Positions 11,086 to 24,021 of a stretch of 64,000 nucleotides of DNA are shown in pieces; position 1 is the first letter of the stretch; each line of letters starts with the position of its first letter. This DNA is from Monocercomonoides exilis (lineage: Eukaryota > Preaxostyla > Oxymonadida > Polymastigidae), in assembly GCA_001643675.2 (NCBI GenBank), contig LSRY02000073.1, positions 46,001 through 110,000 on the forward strand, read 5' to 3'. The position numbers and the translations under genes were made by a program. The notes beneath the pieces were generated by a model. The model ran no database searches. It had not been told where the DNA came from and saw only the letters and a program-made list of their open reading frames with translations.

Positions 11086-11291
11086 TATCTGATCCTTTTT
11101 GAAATCATTCTTTCATTCCAGTTTGAACAAAAACTATATCTTAGTGAGATTTCGAAAATTTGAACTAAAACTGTTAATACATATTGTTTATGACGTTATT
11201 GTTGTTAAAACAAATTTTGACAAAAATCCCATAGAGATTGAATTATTGATCAAAACTTGAATGAAAGAATGGTTTCAAAAAAAATCAGCCA
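11086..11291. mobile_element. MITE abutting the left end of the large inverted-repeat element
   Basis: This is a 206-bp element. Its left end TATCTGATCCTTTTTGAAAT and right end (complement TGGCTGATTTTTTTTGAAAC) are imperfect inverted repeats of about 45 bp. TA lies on both sides (11084-11085 and 11292-11293). The right TA is also the left flank of the element that begins at 11294. The right end fits the terminal pattern TGG(G/C)TNATTNTTTTT seen in other elements of this window. Confidence 0.7.
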
Positions 11292-11293
11292 TA

Positions 11294-14200
11294 TGGGTAA
11301 TTATTTTTGGGATCGTAAAAAATTTCGATGTCATTGAAAATTTTATCTTTGCTATTTTTGCCTTTTTCTAATTTTCAATTATATTGTTTTAATATCCATG
11401 AAATTTCTAACCGTGAGATTGTTAAAAATTCGGAAATTGTTCCATGTTTACAAAAACATCTTTGAAGGAATACTTAATTCGTTATGGGACAGATCAACAG
11501 TTTTTCAATCTTTTCACTTCTCAACAGAGAAAATGAATCCACACAAGTTACGCAATTCTCTGTTCCTGTGCTCATCAGCCACGCTCACCATTGACAGATT
11601 CGAGTTTTGGAACAGCAGCAGCTTAAATGTTGAGTACAGGATCATTTACGTAACAAATGGGAAAGCTGAATTGAATGGATGCAAAATGAAGGACTTTGTA
11701 ATGGGAAATGCTGAGATTATTGCACTTGACGGAAACGATGCTGAGTGTTCAATTGAAGGAATGGAAATGTCAAAGCTGAGCAGAGAAGGAGAAGGATCAC
11801 TGCCTTTGGTTGCGAGAGGGAAAATTTTGGAGGTTGAGAACAGCGGCATTGAGAATTCAACAATGCTCAACAGCAGCCACATTACAATTAATCCACTTGC
11901 AAATGGTCTTCTGAAGAATGTGACATTTACAAATCAGAGCAGAACAAACAGTAATTGAGGAGTGATAATGGGCGAATTGTGTGCTGGCGAGGTGTTGAGT
12001 GTGGAGAACTGCTCATTTATTCGCTGTATTTGCTATTCTGGGAGAACGATTGGAGGGTGCGTGCTGATGGATGTAAAAGAAAATGGCGCATTCCGATTCG
12101 AGAGAACCAAAGTGGAGTTCTGCATTGTGTCCAGCGGAGATGGATTTAGCAGAGGGCTGTTCCTCACATTCACCTCTTCACACGTCGATTACTCGATGAG
12201 GAACAACACGTTCGAGAACAAAAGCAATGATATTTTGAAGAAATGGAAAGTTCGAGCTGGTTGAAGGAAGTCGCTCAACCACCCTTTCATTTTCCAAGCT
12301 TTGCTTTGTGCTTCCATCGTCTCCCAATCCTTCACCTGAAATGAGTTCTCTTATTGAAGATAGCATTGGTCAATGCTCATTCTTAGATTGCACATTTGAA
12401 CAAGGAAGCAGCAGTAATTCCAACCCTTCGAAATGGATTGTTTCAGGAGGTGGAGGAGTTGTTCACTTTGACTCCTGCACTTTCAGCAATATTCCATTTC
12501 AGACAGCTGGGGTTGTTTTTATTGATGGAGCATCGCTTTTGTTGGAGGCCTGCAGCTTTTCTTCTATCTCTTCTGACGCACGAAAGGGTTTGATAACTGG
12601 AAGCGGGAATTGCGATATAACGCTGAAGGATACAGGATTTGCGAATTGCGAGACGACAAATGGACATGTGTTGGAGATGACTCGACCGAAGTCTGTTGAA
12701 ATCTCAGGGGCATGCACATTCGAAGGATGCACTTCGACAGAAGGGGATGGAGAGGCTCTTTATTGTTTTCTGGAGAGAGAAGGATCTTTGACTATGAACA
12801 AAACATCAATTGTGTCTTGTGAAGTGAATCAGATTAATGGGAGAGGAGGCGGAATCTATCTCGATTTGAGGGAGAATGTCAATGTCTATTTATTTTCTGA
12901 TTTAACATTCAGCGGAAATGAGGCGTTTGAAGGGAAAGACATGTTTGTGAGAAGCGCTGATTTGAACGCGTCAATCATTCCATCTCTGTTTGATTTCGAG
13001 TATTTTGGAGCAGACGGAGAGACAAAAGTCGATCTGAAAGGAAGAGATGAAACACATTTTATGAGCGCATCTGCGGATCTGCTGTATTTTTTGGTGAAAT
13101 ATTCTTCATCGACAATAAGCGTTGGATCGGCTGGAATCGACTTTATCTGGTGTGAAAAGGCAGAAACACCTTGTCACTCGTTGTGGTGGGGCATCAACAA
13201 CTTGCAAGCAATTGAAGACTCGCAGTCGTGCTTTGTTGAAATTCTGGATGAAGTGGCAATATGCGAGCGCTATGAATTTGTCCTTTCTCAGCTCAGCATT
13301 GGATTGCCTGCCGCAGCTGCTTCACCTGCATTTTCCGAACTGTCGATTTCTCAAACAACAGACGGCTCGAGCCAGTAGATTTTCAGCTCGAATAATTCGC
13401 TTTCGTTTTGTTCTGTGCAGTTCCATCTGCCTGCGTTCTTCTCAAATGGACAGTCTTCTGTTGTTTCATCGTCTGACGGATATCTCACCTTCAACTCAAC
13501 CTCGTTCCATTCGGATGCCACTTCTGCGCTGGAATATGTTCTGCTGTCGAACAAAGGAGGAACAGCTGAGCTGCTGAATGTGTCTGTTTCTTCGTTAGTG
13601 TTTGCACGCTTCCCCTTCGCGCTTTCGTCTTATGTCACGCTCGAGGAGTGCTGCTTTCACAGCATTTGCTCTCCCACAGGCACAGATGGCGGTGCAATGT
13701 CTGTCTGTCTGGAGCGATCAGACCTGCTGCGCGTGAAGAGCTGCCGAGCTAAGCTGTGCAAATGCTCCACAGGAAGAGGCATAGGAGGGTTTTTATATGC
13801 AGATTGCTCGAAATCGACAGCAACAGCACCACTACGATTTGAAGGTGAAATGGCGTTTGAGAGAAATGATGCGCAGCTAGGCAAAAACATATTTATTGCA
13901 TCTACTGAATTGATCTCGTCAGTCTCTTTGGCAATGTTTGCCTTCTCATTCGAGGCAATGAAGGGCGACAGCAACGCATTTGTGGGGATTGAAGGAGAAA
14001 GCGAAGAACTGGATTTATTCAGATATTTGGTTTCTTATTCCTCGGCTTCAATTTTTCTATCGGAAGACGGAGAGGATGCGATGAGACATGGAAGCACAGA
14101 TGATCCATGCTGCTCGTTCTGGAAAGGGATGCAGCAGATCAGCAACGAGGCCTTGCCAAAGCTCATTTCCATTACCAAATCCACTGAAGTTGCCAACACC

Positions 14201-14659
14201 TTCACTCTCTCCAACTTCACCATCTAATCAAACTCATTGGAAGAAGAAGAAAAACGGGAGTCGAAGCTTCTGTTTATAGAAAAGGCAGGAGAAGTATCTG
14301 AGCCGTTTTTGTATGAGAAGGCGAGCTTTCGTTGAAGCTTATAACACTTGTAATTGTATCATCCTTCAACAATTCGGCAACAGCTTTGGTTCAGTGCGAG
14401 GATGGGGTGCTGAGTCTGGCGCAGTGTGTGTTTGGAACAGAAGCAGGGCTTGGTGGAATGCGGCAGAGCAGGTGCAGTTTTGTTGTCTGCTTGAAAGGGA
14501 AACTTTCACTTGTAGATGTGTCAGTGGAGTCGACCAGCATCGCGAAAAGCGCAATTATAATAGGCGCAGGTGTTTGTGAGCTCAAGAACTTCACATGCTC
14601 GTTTGTAAACATTTCAGATGGGAGCATCTTCGAGGTTATTGAAGATGATGAACAACAAA
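11294..14659 (+). repeat. Left arm of the 3,366-bp inverted repeat
   Basis: Every position x here pairs with 33712-x in the right arm. All paired ORF coordinates sum exactly to 33712, so there is no net insertion or deletion, and the predicted peptides of the two arms are identical. The inner boundary is where GAACAACAAA stops matching. Confidence 0.97.
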
Positions 14660-14676
14660 AGAGATACTTATATTGA
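11398..14676 (+). pseudogene. Dead beta-helix surface-protein gene, left arm copy
   Basis: Translated pieces are rich in short Gly/Asn/Cys/Ser turns typical of right-handed parallel beta-helix surface proteins (GGGGVVHFDSCTFSNI, GRGGGIYLDL). Two linker motifs, IDFIWCEKAETPCHSLWWGI and DDPCCSFWKGM, resemble those of the intact protein at 30627. The frame is broken by TGA at 11956-11958 (GGA expected in a GGVI context), a frameshift near 12260, TAG at 13376-13378, TAA at 14225-14227 and a further shift near 14330. The last piece crosses the arm boundary at 14659. No signal peptide or membrane segment is visible, so both ends of the ancestral gene are missing. Confidence 0.85.
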
Positions 14677-15236
14677 ACGTAATGAAAACGTTTTATTTGA
14701 AAATTTTTGTTGATTTATTGTATTTTTTTGTGATATTTTCTTTTCATCTATACGTGCAAGAAAAAACAAAAATGCTTGTTTTCTATTTTGGAAAGAAGAT
14801 TTATATGTAATTCTTCGTGGAGAACAATTTTCATCTTTTTAGAATCATCACATTTGTTAATTGCTACAATTTCGAAACTTCGTGGAATTGGTTTTTTTAT
14901 TCAATTTGTTCTGCCTCTTAAATGTGATGATCCATAAATTGTGTTTCATGATTGTGAAAATGTATTTCTTTTGCGTGAGAAGATTTTGAAATAACTTTCA
15001 AATTAATTTTTCAGAACATATTTTTCACTTTTGATATCTGCTAATTATCTGATAATATCTGTTTCATTTCAGTATGAAAACATATTCATATAAATATTGT
15101 TCACACTCCAATTCTTATAATTTTAACTCTTTGTGAAAGCAAAAGAGTGAATTATCCATTATTTTTTTTTCGTGCAACCATAAGTATTTATTTGCATATT
15201 TGTCAAACTGAATCGACTTTTCTTCATTAATATTTA

Positions 15237-18200
15237 ATGAAAATAACAACTTCTTTATCAACATTGTCAACTCAAGCTAATAAGGCTTGGAAAATCATCA
15301 GGCAAATCGGTGCAAACAATTTGGATGAGCTGATTTCTTATCTTCTTTACAACTTTAAAATATTCAAACACGCCATGCATGAAGTTAAAAAAATCAATCA
15401 ACAGTGTGATATCTTTTTTGCTATGCATGCATAATAAGCATTTGTCAAATAATCATTGTTTCTTATTTGAATGATAATACTTTTTTTAAATAAGTATACG
15501 ATGTTGCTAACGGATCTGACACAGTTTATGGAAAAGCTCCACTGCATAGACAAACTATGATCTTTCAAGCTTATGTTCGTAATTTATCGATAAAAGAAAT
15601 TATGAAATTCTGTTTCAACGTTACACAAGGAAAAGTGAGCCACGCATAGAGAGTGCTGGAAAAAAATCATGGAATTGTTACATACGCTTTATCTCCGACT
15701 CTTCCCCGAAGCAAAAGAGGTTTTTTTATTAATTTTTTTCATTATTAAAAAATTATTAAACTTTTATTTTTAGGATTGAGACACAAAGAATGGGAATTAG
15801 GGAACAATTGGATGCTTTCCAATTCAAGTGAAGCATCAACTTCCATGCATTTAACGAGCAAACAAAAGAAAAAAGAATGTTTTGATAAGCATTTCAATGA
15901 AGAGGAGTGGGACAAAGACATTTGTATTAATGATCAAAACAGAGAAATGAACGAAAAAGAAAAAATGTTCAATCCCACAGATCTACAGCCTTATTGTTCT
16001 CCTTTGCTTTTCAGTTTTTCTTCAAGAGGAAAACAGTCTTTGTGTGAAAACTGCAAAGATACAACGTCCAATTTTAATCAAATATCAAGTAACATGACTA
16101 CATTGAAAGCTTCTGATAATCCAACACACTCAAAAGGAATGAAAAATTTAGGGAATACGTGTTGCTTATCTTCATTGTTACAATGCCTATCTGCTGCATT
16201 ACCACATCGTGAAAACGAAATTACAAAAATGGAACAAAAGACTCAATTATCATCCAAAATATTACAAATTTGCTATGAAATTCAAAAAGTGAATGGATTC
16301 TCCTTCAGTTGGAACAATGAATTTGTAGATCAATGGGAACAATGTTGTTGTTATGAAGCAAGACAACCTCAAAACATTTCGGATGCCTATACGAAAATGA
16401 CTAATATTTTACTATGAAATAGTTGTATTCAAAAAAGAGACTTCATTTTTCCCACATCGTATTCTTCTAAATGTTGTTCATGTGGGGAGGAGTCAATTCA
16501 ACAAAACGATGAAACATTTGTGAAAGTAATTTACAGTTTTTCTCCCTGCAAAGGTTTGAGAAAAGAATTCACTACAGAAATGTTGGACGATTCAAACAGA
16601 ATTTTTTTTGTTCAACCTGCAAAAAACATTCAAGTGTAATCCGAAACTTGTTTTGTAATTCATTTCCTTCAGTTATTGCACTGTCTCATGAAAAATGTTC
16701 AGATATCAGCAACACTCCAGAGCTTTCATTAATAATATTTTCTGATACCAAAATACACAAAAGTTCAGTTGTGTATCATCAGAGAGAAAAATTCTCAATT
16801 GAAAATGAGAATTGCGGAAGAGTTGTTAAATACGATCTTGTTGGAGTAATTTAACACAAACCATTGCAGAATATTTCTGGACATTATGTGGCTCTTGTTC
16901 GTCGAACAAACAGTATGAACTCAACATAGCAATTATGTGACGACTTTGATATTGACAATTTCGAAGAGAAAAAACTAATTGAAAAATGGAAGTCATTATT
17001 AACAGATGGGTTTTAGCCATCTTTATCAATTTACAAGAAAAATAAAGTTGGAAATGAAACTTTGAAAATGACTAAAGGAGGAGTTGACACTTCAATCACT
17101 CATGAAAATATTTCTGTGACTAATTCCAAGTCTTTCAAAGAAGCAGTTCTTGGGGCCATGCAAAGATCCTCACATTTTACAGAGAAAATGACTACACAAG
17201 AAAGAAGCTCTTCACTATCTCCTTCAATGGTTCAAAGATAAGAAGGTGTTCGAGTTTTCTCTCCATTTCAGAAAAGACTCATTTTCAAGCCAAAAAACCA
17301 ACTTTGGAAAGAATTTATGGGACAAACGGGAATAGAAATGTCGTTGTCACAATTCTATAAAATGACTGTTCAATTTTGCAAAGCAAAGAGAAGAACTGAC
17401 ATGTGTAAATTATGCAACATGCTTGAACAAATCGAAAACAAGAGGAAAACTCTTAATCAAGGTGGAAAGCTTCAAAAAGACGAAGAAATTGCTCACAGGC
17501 TTTTGAAAAAACATCAGGTGTTTGCTCATTGGCAACGTGATCATTTCAATAACAGTTTATCTTCTTTAAAAGAAAGTGAGGTGATTTGTCTTTTTGATTT
17601 TAAAGAGAAGTGGAGGACACCGATAACAGCGACTCAGGTTCAAGATGATTTTTACAGCTATCGTCAAGTTTCTCACTTTGCAATAATCACTTTTCAGAAG
17701 AGAAATTGTGTTTTCAACAAAAAAATTTACAACTTTTTGTCTGATAATCCAAACAATGATCATACTTTCATTATCAACTGTCTAACATCTGTGTTGTCCA
17801 GATCAGCTTACAAACATACAAAAATGTTTAAGTTTTTTTGTGATTCAGGAGCTCACAACAAAAACAAATTTGTTCTGAACTTTCTTCTCTCTCACAAAAC
17901 AACTTTCTTCCGAAACTCAAAACGCGAAGTTAGCTTCTTTGCGGAACACCATGGCAAGAATCTTTGCGATGGAGAGTTTGGAATGCTTGTCAATATTATT
18001 CGGAATCATTTATCAAACGAAAAACTTGAAAGTGCATCTGATTTAATCACATTTTTCCAAAAGAATGCAAACTCATTTTCTTCTTCATCTTTGAAAAAAT
18101 CACAATTGCACTTGTCATCAGATTCAATCGCTACTGAAAAAATGAAGAAGAATAACTCTTATAACACAATCGTTCAGAGATTTTTCGAAGAATACATATC

Positions 18201-18510
18201 AACAAACAACAATTCATATTCCTCTTTAATCATTCCGCATCTCAGAGATTATTTATATTTTGAAAGTCGAGGAACAAGCATATGCGGATCTGCTGTTAGC
18301 TTTATTCCTCAGCGTTTATTAATAGCTCTTGAATTTTCCATCAAGAAGGAGAAAGTGAAATCACAAAGGATTGTTTCACAAAAACAACAAGAATCGCAAT
18401 GTTTGAATTTTTCAAGTTTTTCAAATAGCATGCTTAAAAGAAGGTGCAATCTTGTTCGAGATTCGTCTGCATTTTCGTCTCCAATCAATGATGACTTTTT
18501 TATTGATTAA
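15237..18510 (+). pseudogene. Decayed USP-like protease fused to a DDE/RNase-H-like domain
   Basis: The gene occupies the centre between the inverted arms. An upstream piece (15497-15719) has a helix-turn-helix-like segment (NLSIKEIMKFCFNVTQGKVS) with a TAG near 15652, then a 54-bp intron (15720-15773). Next comes a ubiquitin-specific-protease pattern: GMKNLGNTCCLSSLLQCL (Cys box), CCSCGE...CSTCKKH (zinc ribbon) and GHYVALVRR (His box). Stops lie at 16415, 16852, 16927, 17012 and 17237, with a frameshift near 16600 at a T run. The last 397 residues (17317-18510) are open and contain FFCDSGAHNKN and FFAEHHGKNLCDG. These resemble the SDG..QYKN / HGKG.CDG signature of an uncharacterised RNase-H-like family I recall from animal genomes. 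Joining the two parts is inferred from their shared frame. Confidence 0.65.
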
Positions 18511-19052
18511 TAAGCTCATTTTTGCGTATGCTTAGCTTTCATTCTGTTGGAAGAATGTGAGACAAGATATCACACAATAGAAAAAACAACTGATCGTTGT
18601 TTTTTCCGGACCTGGATACGGTGTGATATTTCCCAGGTGCGCATATATGAAGTTCAACATGCTTATTATTAATAGATTGTCTTTTTGATATCTGATCGAT
18701 TTACGTGATCAACAAACTTTCCTTGTTGAAAACAATTCAGTTTCTGATAATGATCTTTACACTTTTTTTCATATTTGTTGAAAATATGAATTAATATAAG
18801 ACTTAAATGAACATGTTTAATTTTTTCCAATGATATTCATTTATTTCAAGAATAAAAGTGAAAATGAAACTTCAAGAATCATGATTTTATTATTTCTTAA
18901 CTAGAAAACATTAAGGAATTCATCCAATTAACAATTAAATTCTTTTCACATGTGACAGTCGAAATTAAAAACAGATTTTTGTTCGATTTCACAAACCATC
19001 ATGAATAACTCGTTTTCATTCATCTTTCATTATTTTCATTCATTCGCGCATA
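18511..19052. other. AT-rich DNA between the USP/DDE pseudogene and the right arm
   Basis: No gene was seen. An imperfect inverted repeat around 18560-18640 (GATATCACACAATAG and CGGTGTGATATTTCC, with an inner AACAACTGATCGTTGTT palindrome) could be a fold-back or transposon-end remnant. Confidence 0.5.
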
Positions 19053-22000
19053 TTTGTTGTTCATCATCTTCAATAACCTCGAAGATGCTCCCATCTGAAA
19101 TGTTTACAAACGAGCATGTGAAGTTCTTGAGCTCACAAACACCTGCGCCTATTATAATTGCGCTTTTCGCGATGCTGGTCGACTCCACTGACACATCTAC
19201 AAGTGAAAGTTTCCCTTTCAAGCAGACAACAAAACTGCACCTGCTCTGCCGCATTCCACCAAGCCCTGCTTCTGTTCCAAACACACACTGCGCCAGACTC
19301 AGCACCCCATCCTCGCACTGAACCAAAGCTGTTGCCGAATTGTTGAAGGATGATACAATTACAAGTGTTATAAGCTTCAACGAAAGCTCGCCTTCTCATA
19401 CAAAAACGGCTCAGATACTTCTCCTGCCTTTTCTATAAACAGAAGCTTCGACTCCCGTTTTTCTTCTTCTTCCAATGAGTTTGATTAGATGGTGAAGTTG
19501 GAGAGAGTGAAGGTGTTGGCAACTTCAGTGGATTTGGTAATGGAAATGAGCTTTGGCAAGGCCTCGTTGCTGATCTGCTGCATCCCTTTCCAGAACGAGC
19601 AGCATGGATCATCTGTGCTTCCATGTCTCATCGCATCCTCTCCGTCTTCCGATAGAAAAATTGAAGCCGAGGAATAAGAAACCAAATATCTGAATAAATC
19701 CAGTTCTTCGCTTTCTCCTTCAATCCCCACAAATGCGTTGCTGTCGCCCTTCATTGCCTCGAATGAGAAGGCAAACATTGCCAAAGAGACTGACGAGATC
19801 AATTCAGTAGATGCAATAAATATGTTTTTGCCTAGCTGCGCATCATTTCTCTCAAACGCCATTTCACCTTCAAATCGTAGTGGTGCTGTTGCTGTCGATT
19901 TCGAGCAATCTGCATATAAAAACCCTCCTATGCCTCTTCCTGTGGAGCATTTGCACAGCTTAGCTCGGCAGCTCTTCACGCGCAGCAGGTCTGATCGCTC
20001 CAGACAGACAGACATTGCACCGCCATCTGTGCCTGTGGGAGAGCAAATGCTGTGAAAGCAGCACTCCTCGAGCGTGACATAAGACGAAAGCGCGAAGGGG
20101 AAGCGTGCAAACACTAACGAAGAAACAGACACATTCAGCAGCTCAGCTGTTCCTCCTTTGTTCGACAGCAGAACATATTCCAGCGCAGAAGTGGCATCCG
20201 AATGGAACGAGGTTGAGTTGAAGGTGAGATATCCGTCAGACGATGAAACAACAGAAGACTGTCCATTTGAGAAGAACGCAGGCAGATGGAACTGCACAGA
20301 ACAAAACGAAAGCGAATTATTCGAGCTGAAAATCTACTGGCTCGAGCCGTCTGTTGTTTGAGAAATCGACAGTTCGGAAAATGCAGGTGAAGCAGCTGCG
20401 GCAGGCAATCCAATGCTGAGCTGAGAAAGGACAAATTCATAGCGCTCGCATATTGCCACTTCATCCAGAATTTCAACAAAGCACGACTGCGAGTCTTCAA
20501 TTGCTTGCAAGTTGTTGATGCCCCACCACAACGAGTGACAAGGTGTTTCTGCCTTTTCACACCAGATAAAGTCGATTCCAGCCGATCCAACGCTTATTGT
20601 CGATGAAGAATATTTCACCAAAAAATACAGCAGATCCGCAGATGCGCTCATAAAATGTGTTTCATCTCTTCCTTTCAGATCGACTTTTGTCTCTCCGTCT
20701 GCTCCAAAATACTCGAAATCAAACAGAGATGGAATGATTGACGCGTTCAAATCAGCGCTTCTCACAAACATGTCTTTCCCTTCAAACGCCTCATTTCCGC
20801 TGAATGTTAAATCAGAAAATAAATAGACATTGACATTCTCCCTCAAATCGAGATAGATTCCGCCTCCTCTCCCATTAATCTGATTCACTTCACAAGACAC
20901 AATTGATGTTTTGTTCATAGTCAAAGATCCTTCTCTCTCCAGAAAACAATAAAGAGCCTCTCCATCCCCTTCTGTCGAAGTGCATCCTTCGAATGTGCAT
21001 GCCCCTGAGATTTCAACAGACTTCGGTCGAGTCATCTCCAACACATGTCCATTTGTCGTCTCGCAATTCGCAAATCCTGTATCCTTCAGCGTTATATCGC
21101 AATTCCCGCTTCCAGTTATCAAACCCTTTCGTGCGTCAGAAGAGATAGAAGAAAAGCTGCAGGCCTCCAACAAAAGCGATGCTCCATCAATAAAAACAAC
21201 CCCAGCTGTCTGAAATGGAATATTGCTGAAAGTGCAGGAGTCAAAGTGAACAACTCCTCCACCTCCTGAAACAATCCATTTCGAAGGGTTGGAATTACTG
21301 CTGCTTCCTTGTTCAAATGTGCAATCTAAGAATGAGCATTGACCAATGCTATCTTCAATAAGAGAACTCATTTCAGGTGAAGGATTGGGAGACGATGGAA
21401 GCACAAAGCAAAGCTTGGAAAATGAAAGGGTGGTTGAGCGACTTCCTTCAACCAGCTCGAACTTTCCATTTCTTCAAAATATCATTGCTTTTGTTCTCGA
21501 ACGTGTTGTTCCTCATCGAGTAATCGACGTGTGAAGAGGTGAATGTGAGGAACAGCCCTCTGCTAAATCCATCTCCGCTGGACACAATGCAGAACTCCAC
21601 TTTGGTTCTCTCGAATCGGAATGCGCCATTTTCTTTTACATCCATCAGCACGCACCCTCCAATCGTTCTCCCAGAATAGCAAATACAGCGAATAAATGAG
21701 CAGTTCTCCACACTCAACACCTCGCCAGCACACAATTCGCCCATTATCACTCCTCAATTACTGTTTGTTCTGCTCTGATTTGTAAATGTCACATTCTTCA
21801 GAAGACCATTTGCAAGTGGATTAATTGTAATGTGGCTGCTGTTGAGCATTGTTGAATTCTCAATGCCGCTGTTCTCAACCTCCAAAATTTTCCCTCTCGC
21901 AACCAAAGGCAGTGATCCTTCTCCTTCTCTGCTCAGCTTTGACATTTCCATTCCTTCAATTGAACACTCAGCATCGTTTCCGTCAAGTGCAATAATCTCA

Positions 22001-22314
22001 GCATTTCCCATTACAAAGTCCTTCATTTTGCATCCATTCAATTCAGCTTTCCCATTTGTTACGTAAATGATCCTGTACTCAACATTTAAGCTGCTGCTGT
22101 TCCAAAACTCGAATCTGTCAATGGTGAGCGTGGCTGATGAGCACAGGAACAGAGAATTGCGTAACTTGTGTGGATTCATTTTCTCTGTTGAGAAGTGAAA
22201 AGATTGAAAAACTGTTGATCTGTCCCATAACGAATTAAGTATTCCTTCAAAGATGTTTTTGTAAACATGGAACAATTTCCGAATTTTTAACAATCTCACG
22301 GTTAGAAATTTCAT
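19036..22314 (-). pseudogene. Dead beta-helix surface-protein gene, right arm copy
   Basis: This is the inverted duplicate of the pseudogene in the left arm, carrying the same three stops and the same frameshifts at mirrored positions. The two copies were therefore duplicated, or homogenised, after the gene was already broken. It differs only beyond the arm boundary at 19053, where the last codons are ICANE and not the left copy's KRYLY. Confidence 0.85.
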
Positions 22315-22418
22315 GGATATTAAAACAATATAATTGAAAATTAGAAAAAGGCAAAAATAGCAAAGATAAAATTTTCAATGACATCGAAATTTTTTACGAT
22401 CCCAAAAATAATTACCCA
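19053..22418 (-). repeat. Right arm of the 3,366-bp inverted repeat
   Basis: This is the reverse complement of 11294-14659, with no difference noticed in the stretches compared. The outer end is AATTACCCA at 22418, followed by AA. Confidence 0.97.
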
Positions 22419-22704
22419 AATTCTCTCTTTCTCAATTGAGGAGAATATGAGTCTTATTCTTTTTTTATGGTTGCAACAGTTTTTTTTTGTTTTATCTGAA
22501 CATCTCTTTAATTTTTTCAGTCTTCACTTCAAGCTTTTTATTTATCTCCAAAAGGCCATCCATTTAGTGAATAAAATATTGTATGATGTTTGCCTTTTCT
22601 ATGGCAGAGTTTTAAGTGCACATCTCAAAAATTGTGAAAAACAATGTGGTTTTCAATTAAAGCATAAAAACGGACGTTTGTGACTTTTCAAAAAGATTGA
22701 CATA

Positions 22705-23217
22705 TGTGTCATTATTTTTCATATCGTAACTTTGTTCGAAGAAAGATCTTTATTTTAATAATTGTGGTATGTTGAATTTAAAGTTAAAATATATGTTAAT
22801 AAAAGCAGTGCTAAAAAATCTTGAATGAATATATAAACAAAATGGAGAATTTAAGGATATTTAGAAAATTCCATTATAATAATAATTTATACAAGAATTT
22901 TTATCATTACAATAATTTGACATCACGATGCCCAGCAAGTTCAGTTATTGCTTAAAGAAGATAATAATTTAAGTATGCTGAATGAAATAATTTTTTTATT
23001 GATTACAATTACATATCATCTGAATTTAAATGATGAATTCATTTATCATATTTTTATGTGAAAAAGCAAATTTGATATTTTCATAGGTTAATATTTTAAG
23101 ACCTTGTAAAAGTTTTGAACAACGCATATTCGATTAAGGATGATTAAGGAGGTTGAAGAGAAGTGATTACATTGAAAGTTGAAAGATAGAAATGAAATGA
23201 AGATAATTGAGGCAGAA
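22705..23217 (+). repeat. Left terminal inverted repeat of the 4-kb element
   Basis: It pairs with 26229-26740. It is AT-rich and non-coding, and ends where GGCAGAA stops matching. Confidence 0.9.
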
Positions 23218-24021
23218 AATGTGAACAACAAAGTTGAAGATGAATGATTTAATGACGATGAAAATATCGTTTTTTTTTGGAATAATTAGAATACTCTAAT
23301 GTTTCATCAATTTTTTTCTTTTTTTTGTTGTATTTCAAAATTGTTTCCTTTCGAACATTTTCTTCATAAGTTTTTTTGAAGTATTAATTATTTTTGAAAT
23401 GTGAACCTCATAAATGTGATTTTATTATGAGTATGTTCGAAAATTTTTAGAGATCATTTTAAACTTGAAACATTTGAACATTGGAATTGAAAATAAAAAA
23501 ACAAAAATTTTTAAAGTCTCATTAAACATTTGATTTTCTTTTGTGATTTCAATTTTTCTATTTCAATTGATCTGCGAATTGGTGAAATGCAGAAAAAGTG
23601 AGAAAAAACAAGTGAACTCAATGAAAGCTAAAAAAAGTCACTTTCATACTGCTTTGCTTCATTTCGTTCATCAACAGAATGCAAGTTCTAGACTGAATAG
23701 AAAGATATATACCGATCACATGTTCATTTTTCTGGTTTATTAAAACCGAAAACAAAAGAAAAACATATTTTGAGTTTGATTCATTTTTATTGGAAACACA
23801 TTGCTGGAATAGATCATCAAATTAAATCACGTCCGTGAAGTAATCAATGAATAAATTCGTCAAACGAGATTCTTCTGCTTATCTCTGATCATTCTTGCAC
23901 GATATTATCTCTTGTATTTTTGACAGAACTCTCACATCCACCAAATTCCACTTCTCTTTTCCTTTTGCCTTGCATCTGCAATTTCTTCTTTTCAACTTTC
24001 TTCTTCTTTCATTCATCAATT
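23218..24021. other. AT-rich interior of the 4-kb element
   Basis: No gene or RNA was recognised. Short ORFs here have no motif. Confidence 0.6.

Larger units (their letters stand above)
11294..22418. mobile_element. Candidate 11.1-kb element with 3.4-kb terminal inverted repeats
   Basis: The outer ends are TGGGTAATTATTTTTGGG at 11294 and its complement ending at 22418. Arms of 3,366 bp run inwards to 14659 and 19053. Each arm holds a dead surface-protein gene, and the 4,393-bp centre holds a dead USP/DDE-like gene. The outer end matches the terminal motif of MITEs whose TA target duplication is demonstrable in this window, and the left flank is TA. The right flank is AA, so the target duplication is not intact. 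It could instead be a plain inverted duplication. That the centre encodes the mobilising enzyme is inference. Confidence 0.55.

Noticed and set aside
11294-22418. Maverick/Polinton-like virus with long terminal repeats
   Set aside because: No polymerase, integrase, capsid or packaging ATPase motif was seen in the centre, and the arms carry host-type surface genes.
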